From: Glandiceps talaboti
Lineage: Eukaryota > Hemichordata > Enteropneusta > Spengelidae
Direction: 5' to 3'
NCBI RefSeq assembly: GCF_964340395.1
Contig: NC_135560.1
Span: 24,336,675 to 24,400,674 of the forward strand
DNA: 64,000 nucleotides
Shown: positions 1 to 13,379 of the stretch, in pieces
Numbering within the stretch: position 1 is the stretch's first letter
Layout: every line of letters starts with the position of its first letter
The notes under the pieces: model-generated
The model's database searches: none
Seen by the model: only the letters and a program-made list of their open reading frames with translations
What the model was told of the DNA's origin: nothing
Made by a program: the position numbers and the translations under genes

Positions 1-1830
1 ACGATTCATAACATCAAGTTCATATTAGTGGTTTAGCTATGTATCAAACTTGCCATGGATGAAAAAGTGAGGCTTTGCGTATGAAATGGCTATTTAACTG
101 TCTATTACTTGCTAGTACAATAAGTCTAAAATAAACAAAACTCCCAAAGGACATATTATCACTGTATAAAATTGTGATCCTCTGCCACTACAGTCGAAAG
201 ACGTCAATTGGTGAAATTTCACGGACATTTAAGATGGAATGGCAATTATGTGCGTGAGTAATGTTAAAGAACCTTTGGCAACAACGTATATAACAATTAT
301 ACAAGTAAAAGCATACTATTGAAAAGACACGTCTTATGAATGTAAACTTATTGCGTACATTATTAAAAGAACAAATTACCATCCCAAAGTTACATTATTC
401 TTTTTACATTTAGCTAACCTGGCAACAACTTTTTTCAGATAATCATGTGCTATGTTGTAACCAATAAAAAAGTAATAAGCTCGTGTGAAGGAAATACAAC
501 GATGCTAGTATTAGCATCGCGTTGCATTTCCTACCAATACCACGGCTTCTTTTATGGTAGTGACTCGATGATATTCATTATACAACTACATCCCCATCTC
601 TTATATATTTCCATATCTACAGTGTCACCCGCATTCACATTCACATTAGTGGGAACGTGGTATTAGATGCTATTGTTTTATTGAGCAAATAGTATTTTAG
701 TCCATTTTTAAAACGTAACAATTACGAAAAGATGCCAAAGTCATGCCAAAGTGAACCTGCTTCTTGTCTTGCGATGCTCAGCAGAGTGTTATCTTGTCTC
801 AAAGATACAAATAAAACAATATCAACTTACATTTTCTCCAGTTGTACTAAGTCTTCCAGCGATGATTCGTTGACTTCGTTCAAACCACGCTGATGTGATA
901 TAACTCTGTAAGAAGATATAAAAATCAGACGGGTTTTCCTTTATAAACATATCATATTATTGAGAGCAGTCCATCAGATGGGGTTGCTATCACATGTTAC
1001 TACGTTGTAATACATGCCGATTATACAGATTAAGTATTCATCAATTTGTGATGAGGAGTGTGCATGTACACGGTCCTCTTAACCTTTGAGATGAATCGCA
1101 ATACTTAACAAGCTTCGTTGGGCAGTAAATGAACATGTTACCCACTGAAATAGCTTATAATCATTCTGAAGAAAGAAACTCATACATTTGAAAATAGGTT
1201 TAAGACCTTCACTCAAGTTTTAAATGTTGCATTATTTGGGTCAATTTGTTATGATGGATAGTATCGTAGAGTTTGAAATAATAACTGAATATATTTTTAT
1301 ACGATTTGATGAATATGCTGAGTACATTTCAATATAGCTCGCTATCAAGAACTTGATTGAAGAAATACGTACTTCAGTAAGTTTAATAGTTTGATAGTAT
1401 GAACATAACATAACGTGACAACACAGCACAATGCACATCGTCATTTAAATATTCTTACATTTATGCAAATTAGTAATTTAAATACGTATAGTATACGTCA
1501 TCATAAGACATGTGGATCATGACGTCATTCATATTATCCAATCATTATCAAAGTTGTACAGTAGATTAGTTTGTTCGCAGTGCCTTTAGTTTTTCGAAAG
1601 GCGATTTCATCAAGATTTAGTGTACTTTTGTCTCAATAGATATGACAACACAAGGCGTAGGTAAAAGAGAATGAATCGAACCGTGCCTAGTTTGTTTCAA
1701 GAGATTTCATTGTTATCTTCTTATTCGTTTCCCTCCATGTAAACCAGAACAGAGTAGCCAAGGGTATAAAATGGCCGACTTAAGTCTTAGGTTCTGTTTC
1801 TGTAGATTTTATGCTTTGTAACACCAACAA
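1..1830. other. AT-rich region without recognisable gene
   Basis: All frames are short and unconserved in appearance. There is no repeat longer than a few units, and no RNA gene is seen. Confidence 0.6.
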
Positions 1831-1924
1831 CGCGAATAATATATATATATATATACACACACATATATATAGTTTTGGTAGTATTGGAACTCTTTCTTGG
1901 TTAACAACCATACTACCAAAACTA

Positions 1925-1970
1925 TCACGCTCTGCCACTGCGGTATAGAGCACTGTCTTAGCAGATTGAT
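1925..1970. repeat. Dispersed repeat segment, copy 1 (flanks TA array)
   Basis: The block beginning CACGCTCTGCCACTGCGGTA and ending TTAGCAGATTGATA recurs at 7487-7531 with one or two changes. Both copies lie immediately left of a long TA microsatellite. The block resembles a tRNA-like promoter box (TGCCACTGCGG...TAGAGCAC), so a tRNA-derived SINE end is possible (inference). Confidence 0.7.
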
Positions 1971-1979
1971 ACTCACCGA

Positions 1980-2882
<903 letters not shown>

Positions 2883-3157
2883 ATAGTTTTATCAATGTTT
2901 GAATGACCAGTAATGGGGTAAGTGGGTATATGACCAGTAATGGGGTAAGTGGGTATAGTTTTATCAATGTGGGTATATGACCAGTAATGGGGCAAGTGGG
3001 TATTTGACCAGTAATGGGGTAAGTGGGTATAGTTTTATCAATGTGGGTATATGACCAGCAATGGGGTAAGTGGGTATAGTTTTATCAATGTTTGAATGAC
3101 CAGCAATGGGGTAAGTGGGTATAGTTTTATCAATGTTTGAATGATCAGTACTGATGT
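2883..3157. repeat. Minisatellite, mixed 26- and about 46-bp units
   Basis: Repeats of GACCAGTAATGGGGTAAGTG with GGTATAGTTTTATCAATG alternately present or absent. Two spacer versions (TGGGTATAT and TTTGAATGA) give a simple higher-order order. Confidence 0.9.
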
Positions 3158-3235
3158 AAGACAGTAAGATTATTCAATTGGTTTCATAATACAACCAGAC
3201 TGAGTGCGTTTTTAATTATTAAAACTGTTTGAAAA

Positions 3236-3455
3236 CGTTGGTTTGGGTGTATTCGGGCCTTCCCGTGTATCGATCTATTCGGGTCATTTTCTTGCTCGGT
3301 ATATTCTGGGGTATTTTTGTGTTTGGGTGTGTTCGGGGTTGTCCCGTGTTCAGATGCAATGGGGTTTTTATGTGGCTGGGTGTATTCGGGGTCTTTATGT
3401 GGCTGGGCACAGTCCCTGTAGGCTAGGTATATTTGGGGTCTTTCTGTTTATTATG
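3236..3455. repeat. Degenerate minisatellite related to the 4.87-5.93 kb array, inverted
   Basis: Imperfect units of the type TTTGGGTGTATTCGGG. The reverse complement matches the CCCGAACACAG and CCAAACACA units at 5860-5930. Confidence 0.75.
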
Positions 3456-3870
3456 TCACCAAGTAGAGTTATATATATATATTGACATTAGTCAACAATT
3501 ACATTTTTTTGGTTGTAGAAATACTTCCTGACAATGACTGATTGCAACAAAGGTTATGCAAATTCTTTTGACTTCGAAATTATTCGCCATTGTTAATTAT
3601 TTCTATAACCAAATTACATGTTACACAATTTTTAAAGTAATTAATTAATCATTTAAATGATCTATAGTGTGAATACGTGTGGAAATAAGTTACAATACAT
3701 TTCGTATAACTGTACATTTCATAACTGTGAAACTAAAATGTTCCCTAAAGATATTGAAACTTATATCAAATGTTTTAACGAACAACAACCACAGAACATG
3801 TGCAAACCGTTACACTGTACATATAGTAAGTCTGCCATGTTACGGAGCCTTTGGTATATACAGAGGGGTG
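3456..3870. other. No gene seen
   Basis: AT-rich spacer. The frames at 3657-3879 are short and lack splice or family signals. Confidence 0.5.
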
Positions 3871-3873
3871 TGT

Positions 3874-4636
3874 GATTAGGGGTTCACTTTTTACAGATCA
3901 GCTCTCTGGGGAGAGTTAAATTTTAGAAAATGGGATTAGGGGAGAGTTACATTTTACTTTAACTCATTGTAGTGTCTAACATTGCATTATTTTGTGGGTT
4001 TTTTTCATCCCATCGCTGCCACCGGTTCCAAATCCCATTGCTGCCATTCGGGTTAGAGTTAGAGTTAGGGTTAGGGTTAGGGTTAGGGTTAGGGTTAGGG
4101 TCAGGTACTATGACATCAGCCTATATCAATCAAACTGCTGCTGTCAACCATGTAGTCAATTAACTGCCAGTTGTTGTGTGAGGAGAGGAATGGATCTCAC
4201 ATGTGTAAAACGGGAACAGTTGGGTAAGATACTAGTTGTGCAGATGTTGACCGCGGTACCAACAGTGTTGGGAGTGTGCAAATCTAATCGTTGGGAGTTC
4301 AGCTCAGCAAATATAATTCCAATCACAGATATTTATCAATACAGTGCCTTCAGAAACACCCACATGGCGGTAGTAGTGGGAAATAACGGTGGCAGCGGTG
4401 GGATTAAGTCCTTACAATTGAATCTGGGACTCGTGTCCTTTTACATTTCTGACAACATTTTAATCAACATTTTGATCTACTTTAACAGTCACGGTCACGT
4501 TTTAGAAAATGAAGGTTGGGGAGGGCCACTTTTTAGCATGGCGGAATTGAGGAAGGGTCACATTTTATGCAACAGCCTGGGTCTGATTTTCCCAGGCCTC
4601 CCCCTTGTAATAACTGAAGGGTCCCTTTTGATTTAA
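3874..4636 (+). mobile_element. Dispersed repeat family R1, copy A (about 760 bp)
   Basis: Shares an ordered series of blocks with 27665-28415: GGGGAGAGTT...ATTTTAG; a TTAGGG block followed by TCA and ATATCA; GACAACCATGTA-type; GTGGCAGCGGTGGGATTAA; CTGGGACT..TGTCC; GGGTCACATTTTA; CAACAGCCTGGG; and a final CCCC-rich GTAATGACTGAAGGGTCCCT-type end. No transposase or reverse transcriptase frame is visible. It is probably an old non-autonomous element. Confidence 0.7.
4051..4101. repeat. Interstitial TTAGGG (telomere-type) array
   Basis: About eight tandem hexamers, the first two TTAGAG, then TTAGGG, ending in GGGTCAGG. It lies inside repeat copy A. The equivalent place in copy B has only TTTTAGGGTTAGGCATC, so the array grew from a seed in the element. 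Confidence 0.95.
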
Positions 4637-4866
4637 TCGAGTCTACATTCGTACGATCATCAACAACCCTTTTACCAAGTCAGTGACTACATTTATGTTA
4701 GTGATGTGGAGTTCCTAGAAAGTGATTTGTCGTCCAGTAAAAATTATACCTGTGTAGGAAACACAAACCACTGTATACTAATACTATTTTGCAAAACAGT
4801 ACTTCAATCTAAATTCGAAGGCATTCCCCACTGGGAAGATATACCAGCAGAACGTCGTTGCTGTAT

Positions 4867-5935
4867 CTTGAACATACCCAAATACAGAAACACTCCGAAT
4901 ATACCCAAACACAGAAACAAGCTGAATATACCCAAACACAGAAACAAGCTGAATATACGCAAACACAGAAACACAGAAACAAGCTGAATATACCCAAACA
5001 CAGAAACACAGAAACAAGCTGAATATACCCAAACACAGAAACACAGAAACAAGCTGAATATACCCAAACACAGAAACACAGAAACAAGCTGAATATACCC
5101 AAACACAGAAACACAAAAACAAGCTGAATATACCCAAACACAGAAACACAAAAACAAGCTGAATATACCCAAACACAGAAACACAAAAACAAGCTGAATA
5201 TACCCAAACACAGAAACACAAAAACAAGCTGAATATACCCAAACACAGAAACACACTGAGAAACAAGCTGAATATACCCAAACACAGAAACAAGCTGAAT
5301 ATACCCAAACACAGAAACAAGCTGAATATACCCAAACACAGAAACACAGAAACAAGCTGAATATACCCAAACACAGAAACACGTTGAATATACGAAAAGA
5401 CAGAAACAGGTTGAATATACCAAAACACAGAAACAGGCTGAATATACCCAAACTCAGAAACAAGCTGAATATACCCAAACACAGAAACACGTTGAATATA
5501 CCCAAACACAGAAACACAGAAACAAGCTGAATATACCCAAACACAGAAACACAGAAACAAGCTGAATATACCCAAACACAGAAACACATAAACAAGCTGA
5601 ATATACCCAAACACAGAAACACAGAAACAAGCTGAATATACCCAAACACAGAAACACGTTGAATATACGAAAACACAGAAACAGGTTGAATATACCAAAA
5701 CACAGAAACAGGCTGAATACACCAAAACACAGAAACAGGCTGAATATACCCAAACACAGAAACAAGCTGAATATACCCAAACACAGAAACAAGCTGAATA
5801 TACCAAAACACAGAAACATGTTGAATATACGCAAACACAGAAACACGTTGAATATACCAAAACATACATCCAAACACAAAAAGCCTACCAATGCCCCCGA
5901 ACACAGAAATGCCCGGAATACATCTAAACACATCA
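4867..5935. repeat. Minisatellite of about 1 kb, units of 24 and 33 bp
   Basis: Some 35 units made of CAAGCTGAATATACCC plus AAACACAGAAA, with or without an extra CACAGAAA; variants carry GTTGAATATACG or AGGCTGAATACACC. The units contain no stop in several frames, so 360-375-codon minus-strand frames arise without being genes. Confidence 0.97.
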
Positions 5936-5942
5936 AGAGCAT

Positions 5943-7375
5943 GTTTTGCTCAGGAAAACAGGAAAGATATCAGACGGTGGGATGTGATACTAATACATAC
6001 TTCCTTTGCTAAATTTCTTTCCTCACATCCGTATCTTATTCAAGGACATTGTTTATTATAGATGTCATCAAAATCTTGATGATTATTATGCAATTGCTGT
6101 CATTATAGGAGTATGTACCCCGGAATTGAAAGTAAAACATTTAATGGTAATATTGAGCGACTATAGCTTCAGCATGAAGAAAGAAAGGCACGGTGTACAT
6201 CAAAAAAGTACAAAATTACACTGTGGTTTGTTTATCAGAAAAAAACTTAATACCATTTGAAACAAATGAAAATGTATGTCAAATGTTGAACAAATTGGTG
6301 TGATAACTCTCTGTGTTTTCTCTAGAACTCTTCCTTTTTTTTGCAAAAGACTCACCGCGCGCAATCAGAGAATTGTAGACACATACACAAAGAATTAAAT
6401 AATTTGATGAAAAGGTACCCTCGAGCTGCATACTTTCTTTGATACATTATTCTTCGTGCGTCATTTATTTCTACTACATTTCCTGTAATATATCTTTCCG
6501 ACCGTGATAAATATACGTTTCAAGTACTAGAGGACGTTGAAAGGAACGTCATTACATGTTTACAGCAAAATAATAAATTTGATGAAATATTCCTAAAATG
6601 CTCCCTTCAATTTCATTTTATTGTAATAAATATACATCTATTACTTTTTCTAGAATGAGTTGAGAGATTCAGTTGAATGTCGATCAACGTAGACATACGG
6701 TGGAGTATCAAACCAAGGCGTGATCACACGCAGTGATGGCCATATACTATATTCAACGATTTTCCATAAACATTTACAGAAATAACTTTGAAATAGCGTT
6801 CTTGTTCAATATGGATGAGACAAATACAAGTTCTTGAATATTTAAAATTGATTTCAAAGAAATGTGATTGATGTGCAATGTCTTTCAATCGAAAATATGG
6901 CAGAATCATTTTTAGATTCGAGTTAGATACCAGAATGTAAACTTTCCACGTGAAAATGGTTATTTCGAAATATACAAGTGATTTATATGTACTGCAATGC
7001 TCTGTCACATTATTCCAGCAACACGTTTTGTTAGGTACTGAAGAATAGATTCTCAATAACTTCACTTGAGCTTGTTTCACTTTTCCTTCTCTCGATTTAT
7101 TGTAAAGTGACCACTATTTCTACCAACATGGCATGTTGACTAGAGTATTGCAAATCAACGATGAGTACTATGCGTCGCAAATGAAGTTGCCGTGTGGCAC
7201 GTAGTTCTGTGCCAACTTTGCATTTTTATATGCATCACTCATCTTTAAGTAAACACATAATCTAATATTTTGGATTAACTGTTATGCAGTTAAGATGTAG
7301 AGGGGTAAACAATGACGAGTTAACATGTTAGCCTTGTCGATAGATCAACCACTTGGGGCGTCTAGTTCGATTTTT
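5943..7375. other. No gene or repeat recognised
   Basis: AT-rich. The minus-strand frame at 6724-7080 (118 codons) has no domain, compositional bias or good splice context. Confidence 0.5.
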
Positions 7376-7378
7376 ATA

Positions 7379-7412
7379 TTTATATATATGTATATATATG
7401 TATATATATATG

Positions 7413-7475
<63 letters not shown>
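7379..7475. repeat. (TA)n/(TATG)n microsatellite
   Basis: TATATG interruptions occur at the left; pure TA follows. Confidence 0.97.
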
Positions 7476-7476
<1 letters not shown>

Positions 7477-7486
7477 TATTTCACTA

Positions 7487-7817
<331 letters not shown>

Positions 7818-7874
<57 letters not shown>
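7818..7874. repeat. (TA)n microsatellite
   Basis: About 28 TA units directly after the element end. Confidence 0.99.
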
Positions 7875-7876
<2 letters not shown>

Positions 7877-8205
7877 GCATGTCAAATACGGGAATATATT
7901 ATAGTAGCCTTGTATAGAGAAATACACAAGGCTTAAGCACAATCACTACTATCGCATCCACATCCGCGTTGCTTCACTGTAACCATGGCGACGACAAGCC
8001 ACATCGTAAAGGTTAAGTTGATGAATTTAGATGGATGATGCTGGTTTTTAATCAGGCGTGCAATTGATGCATGGGGCTTAAAGACACAATGAGTTGAGAG
8101 AGCTGTAAAGGTGAAATACTGATACGTAGACGGAGAGTAGATCAAAAGTGCTTACATGCCCCATCTATACAGGGATACCATTTCATGATGTTTTACACCG
8201 AATTG
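7875..8205. other. No gene seen
   Basis: The minus-strand frame at 7933-8145 has no recognisable motif. Confidence 0.5.
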
Positions 8206-8208
8206 CCT

Positions 8209-8233
8209 GGGGGTGGGGGTGGGGGTGGGGGTG
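8209..8233 (+). repeat. Four G5 runs: potential G-quadruplex
   Basis: GGGGGT repeated four times, a textbook four-tract quadruplex motif with single-base loops. Confidence 0.85.
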
Positions 8234-8408
8234 AAGTGATGAAGGGTCAAGTTTTGAAGGTTTAAAGGTTTGTCCGTAGATAAGAAATCGATTTAATTTA
8301 TCAACCCGGCGGCAATATAATTGGTCAATGTTTATCTGTATGTATTAGATTTAGTCTTTGACTATAAACACAGATGTAACAGTTCCATTTATATTTTTGT
8401 TGAATTCA

Positions 8409-8536
<128 letters not shown>

Positions 8537-8579
8537 TCGCCCGTTCGGAATAATTAGGATTGAAACCAGGTGAACTCTA

Positions 8580-8779
8580 CTGTGATTATTGTACACTAGT
8601 ATCGTACGTACGAACGACCAGCCACTATACACTGTGATTATTGTACACCTAGTATCGTACGAACGACCAGCCACCATACACTGTGATTATTGTACACCTA
8701 GTATCGTACGAACGACCAGCCACCATACACTGTGATTATTGTACACCTAGTATCGTACGAACGACCAGCCACCATACAC
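8580..8779. repeat. 49-bp tandem repeat, four copies
   Basis: Unit starts TGTGATTATTGTACACCTAG and ends CAGCCACCATACAC. Copies 2-4 are identical. Copy 1 has a GTAC insertion and a CTAT variant. It contains a GTATCGTACGA near-palindrome. Confidence 0.97.
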
Positions 8780-9450
8780 TGGTGTTGGTTGCAAACAAGA
8801 TGCCACAATCCCCTCGGCGAATTTGTTTATATGTTTGGAGGTGTAGGCAAACAAGATCATACCACTCTTGTAAGTCTTCGGGAAATGACTGTTTGGACTG
8901 ACTGCCTCTCTTCTGACCATGATTGTAAACACCTACACAATATCCTAGGCGGGAGTTTTTATTCATAACATGTCAATTTCATACAACTTGTTTATTTTAT
9001 TTTATTTTATTTTATTTCTGGCTTCTTTTTTTTGTGTCTTTGTTTTCTTTTCTTTTTTTTTTTACAAATAATAACCTACAGCTGTCGAGTAAACACGTTT
9101 CCACTGCAATGGATGAGCAGACCAGTGGAGTTTTGAATCAGTTGCTTGGCAAACAAAGCAGTTTTCATTCGAGAATGGTTGCAATGTTCAATGTGTCTGT
9201 CTTGATATTAGATGATGTAAACATATTGATTTGACATCATTGGCCTGCATCCCTGTATATAACAAGATATGTTAGGTCAAAACAGGACAGTATTAAGAAT
9301 AAGCAATAACGGTTTTACTGTTGTAGTCGTTTTACAAAGACGGAGTAAAGAATAAGTGAGACTTTGAGTGTTACGTCCTTTTCGCTTTCGTTAGTTTTGG
9401 TCTTTAAAATAAATATTTGGATTTTTGTTTATTTTGCTTTTGTTTAGTTT
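8780..9450. other. No gene seen; T-rich stretch
   Basis: Includes a TTTTA pentamer run at about 8992-9016 and T runs to 9063. The frames are short and unrecognised. Confidence 0.5.
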
Positions 9451-9453
9451 GTT

Positions 9454-10452
9454 TTGGCTTACTCTGGTTTGGGTTGGCTTACTCTGGTTTGTTTTGGCTT
9501 ACTCTGGTTTGTTTTGGCTTACTCTGGTTTGTTTTGGCTTACTCTGCTTTGGGTTGGCTTACTCTGGTTTGGGTTGGCTTACTCTGGTTTGTTTTGGCTT
9601 ACTCTGGTTTGTTTTGGCTTACTCTGGTTTGTTTTGGCTTACTCTGCTTTGGGTTGGCTTACTCTGGTTTGGGTTGGCTTACTCTGGTTTGTTTTGGCTT
9701 ACTCTGGTTTGTTTTGGCTTACTCTGGTTTGGGTTGGCTTACTCTGGTTTGTTTTGGCTTACTCTGGTTTGGGTTGGCTTACTCTGGTTTGTTTTGGCTT
9801 ACTCTGGTTTGTTTTGGCTTACTCTGCTTTGGGTTGGCTTACTCTGGTTTGGGTTGGCTTACTCTGGTTTGTTTTGGCTTACTCTGGTTTGTTTTGGCTT
9901 ACTCTGGTTTGGGTTGGCTTACTCTGGTTTGTTTTGGCTTACTCTGGTTTGGGTTGGCTTACTCTGGTTTGTTTTGGCTTACTCTGGTTTGGGTTGGCTT
10001 ACTCTGGTTTGTTTTGGCTTACTCTGGTTTGTTTTGGCTTACTCTGGTTTGTTTTGGCTTACTCTGGTTTGTTTTGGCTTACTCTGGTTTGTTTTGGCTT
10101 ACTCTGGTTTGGGTTGGCTTACTCTGGTTTGTTTTGGCTTACTCTGGTTTGGGTTGGCCTACTCTGGTTTGGGTTGGCTTACTCTGGTTTGTTTTGGCTT
10201 ACTCTGGTTTGTTTTGGCTTACTCTGGTTTGTTTTGGCTTACTCTGGTTTGGGTTGGCTTACTCTGGTTTGGGTTGGCTTACTCTGGTTTGTTTTGGCTT
10301 ACTCTGGTTTGTTTTGGCTTACTCTGGTTTGGGTTGGCTTACTCTGGTTTGTTTTGGCTTACTCTGGTTTGGGTTGGCTTACTCTGGTTTGTTTTGGCTT
10401 ACTCTGGTTTGGTTTGGGTTGGCTTTCTCTGGTTTGTTTTGGCTTACTCTGG
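9454..10452. repeat. 20-bp minisatellite, about 48 units, with 180-bp higher-order repeat
   Basis: Unit ACTCTGGTTTGTTTTGGCTT alternates with the variant ACTCTGGTTTGGGTTGGCTT; a third type has CTGC. Register is perfect from about 9461 to 10400. The order of variants repeats: 9601-9780 equals 9781-9960, and 10201-10380 matches except for one base. All three plus frames are open because the unit has no stop. Confidence 0.98.
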
Positions 10453-10775
10453 TTTGGAATGGCTCGGTTACTTTGTTTTGCACTGTTTGCTTTGCTTTGC
10501 TTTGCTTTGGTTTAGATTGGCTTGGTTATTTTGTTTACGTCGTTTGTTTTGATTTGCTTTGGTTTAAATTTGGCATGGTCACGTTAAATTATGTTGCATT
10601 GTTTATTTTTTTTGTCATGTATTTATTTTATTAATTTGGGAGTTTACGAGCTCACTAACTTTCGAGTTCAGAGCTGTGTTGGATAACATAATTTACTTCC
10701 ATGGGTCGACTTCGTTATCTGATAGACCTCTTTGTTTACAAAATTAAAGATGATGCTACACAAAGATAACAGCAC

Positions 10776-11575
10776 ATATATTTCTTTCCATGTACTAGCA
10801 TACAATCGATAACTCCTAGACATCACATTATCTGACAGATATTTCTTTCCATGTACTAGCATACAATCGATAACTCCTAGACATCACATTATCTGACAGA
10901 TATTTCTTTCCATGTACTAGCATACAATCGATAACTCCTAGACATCACATTATCTGACAGATATTTCTTTCCATGTACTAGCATACAATCGATAACTCCT
11001 AGACATCACATTATCTGACAGATATTTCTTTCCATGTACTAGCATACAATCGATAACTCCTAGACATCACATTATCTGACAGATATTTCTTTCCATGTAC
11101 TAGCATACAATCGATAACTCCTAGACATCACATTATCTGACAGATATTTCTTTCCATGTACTAGCATACAATCGATAACTCCTAGACATCACATTATCTG
11201 ACAGATATTTCTTTCCATGTACTAGCATACAATCGATAACTCCTAGACATCACATTATCTGACAGATATTTCTTTCCATGTACTAGCATACAATCGATAA
11301 CTCCTAGACATCACATTATCTGACAGATATTTCTTTCCATGTACTAGCATACAATCGATAACTCCTAGACATCACATTATCTGACAGATATTTCTTTCCA
11401 TGTACTAGTATACAATCGATAACTCCTAGACATCACATTATCTGACAGATATTTCTTTCCATGTACTAGCATACAATCGATAACTCCTAGACATCACATT
11501 ATCTGACAGATATTTCTTTCCATGTACTAGCATACAATCGATAACTCCTAGACATCACATTATCTGACAGATATT
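10776..11575. repeat. 61-bp satellite-like array, 13 near-identical copies
   Basis: Unit includes TTTCTTTCCATGTACTAGCA, ATCGATAACTCC and CATCACATTATCTGACAGA. Only one substitution (AGTATAC at about 11408) was noticed among the inner copies, so the expansion is recent. Confidence 0.98.
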
Positions 11576-11841
11576 CGATGATATCGAAGAGTAGCTGTGA
11601 TTATCACAACTGACAGGCCATACTTTTAATACACTTCGTCCCGACACACTGTGTTTACAGTAACATAGACAGCTATCGATTACGTTAAAATGCTAGAGGG
11701 CATTATCCATAGTAACCCGGTTCTTCTACTACGTCATTGACCCAGCTACCTAAGATTACTACCGACAACAAATTAAGTTAGTCTTGCTTCACTTACTAGA
11801 TTCTTAGAGTCAAGCAGTGCACGGTAAAGCAATGAAAGCCA

Positions 11842-11843
11842 AC

Positions 11844-11902
<59 letters not shown>

Positions 11903-11906
11903 CAGT
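11842..11906. repeat. (AGT)n trinucleotide microsatellite
   Basis: About 20 AGT units ending in AGCAGTAGC. Confidence 0.98.
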
Positions 11907-12083
11907 AGCAACAGAGAAAATGATATATTGAATGTAAAATAATAACATGAATAAAAACAAATATACTGGAATACAGAAAAAGCAGAAATTCAAATGATAA
12001 TATTACCCATGAAAAAGAACACAATTTGAACAAATTATCACAAAGTATATGAACATACCGTACGAAAACACATATATGTAAGT

Positions 12084-12115
12084 ACATACATACATACATA
12101 CATACATACATACAT

Positions 12116-12197
<82 letters not shown>
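12084..12197. repeat. (ATAC)n(AC)n microsatellite
   Basis: About 12 ATAC units followed by about 30 AC units. Confidence 0.99.
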
Positions 12198-12199
<2 letters not shown>

Positions 12200-12960
12200 T
12201 CACAAAATAAGAAATGTAAATAATAAATGATTTTACCTTACTGAATTTATTTTACAGCCACAAAATAAAAAAGGTGGAAATATACAATTGAATACAGTCA
12301 TGTACATTTGGTATGTTAGACTAACATATTAATTTCTGGCAAGGACGGCGTTTATTTATTTTAATGAATGGACAATTTAGTTTGTTATCCATACCAGAAA
12401 CAGACACACTGTTTAAATTAATTTTAGGGAAATTTGAAATGTCGTAGGCACGTTTGTATTTGCAATAAATAAGGCGATCAAATGGCGTAGACTGTTTTAT
12501 ATTAAATATCGACTTGTAACATTACACACATACTTCATATAATTCAATACTCATCAATACAGACGTTTGATTTTGAAACGAATATTTTGATATAAAAATC
12601 AATTTTGCCACAATGTTGTTGATCGGTAGAGACAGGTAGACGCACCGTAGTAAAGATGTGGAGTGAAGTGGGTTGGAGAGTTTGAGTACAAGTAATCCAT
12701 TAACCATAAACATCACTTCAACAACGTACAGGCGTCTTTTGGACGGAAAATGTGAGACGTTGTAATGTGTTATATTACATGAAACGTTTTAATACGTCAT
12801 TCAAATTTGATTTAGTACTGCGACTTTAATATTAGATACAGAAACTTTCTCATAATTTATTGAGACGTTTTTGGTAGAGTGTACGTAAAGATTGTCTCCC
12901 TTCTATTTAAGTCAGATAAAACATACTTTATTTTAACATAAAAACGTCACAGTATGTACT
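12200..12960. other. No gene seen
   Basis: AT-rich and without repeat. The minus frame 12522-12716 is unremarkable. Confidence 0.5.
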
Positions 12961-12962
12961 CT

Positions 12963-13377
12963 GTGCATGCGTGCGTGCGTGAGTGAATGTGTGTGTATGT
13001 GTATGTATGTATGTGTGTGTGTGTGTGTGTCTGTCTGTCTGTCTTTGTCTGTCTGTCTGTCTGTATGTATGTATGTATGTATGTATGTATGTATGTATGT
13101 ATGTATGTATGTATGTATGTATGTGTGTATGTATGTATGTATGTATGTATGTATGTATGTATGTATGTATGTATGTATGTATGTATGTATGTATGTATGT
13201 ATGTATGTATGTATGTATGTATGTATGTATGTATGTATGTATGTATGTATGTGTGTATGTATGTATGTATGTATGTATGTATGTATGTATGTATGTATGT
13301 ATGTATGTATGTATGTATGTATGTATGTATGTATGTATGTATGTATGTATGTATGTATGTGTGTGTGTGTGTGTGTA
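12963..13377. repeat. (TGTC)n(TATG)n(TG)n microsatellite, about 400 bp
   Basis: Core of about 75 TATG units with two TG interruptions. Frames of 130-200 codons on both strands are artefacts of the repeat. Confidence 0.99.
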
Positions 13378-13379
13378 AA

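Noticed and set aside
4051-4101. Chromosome end or telomere fusion
   Set aside because: Only about eight hexamers, embedded in a dispersed repeat whose second copy carries the seed.
4784-5942. Minus-strand frames up to 375 codons with VFGYIQLVSVF repeats
   Set aside because: Frames of the 24/33-bp minisatellite; three frames are open at once.
9417-10634. Three overlapping plus-strand frames of 350-405 codons, Trp/Leu/Phe-rich (membrane protein-like)
   Set aside because: They are three frames of a 20-bp tandem array without stop codons; identical logic in all frames shows there is no coding selection.
10776-11575. CRISPR-like regular repeats
   Set aside because: The 61-bp units are contiguous, with no variable spacers, in a eukaryotic genome.
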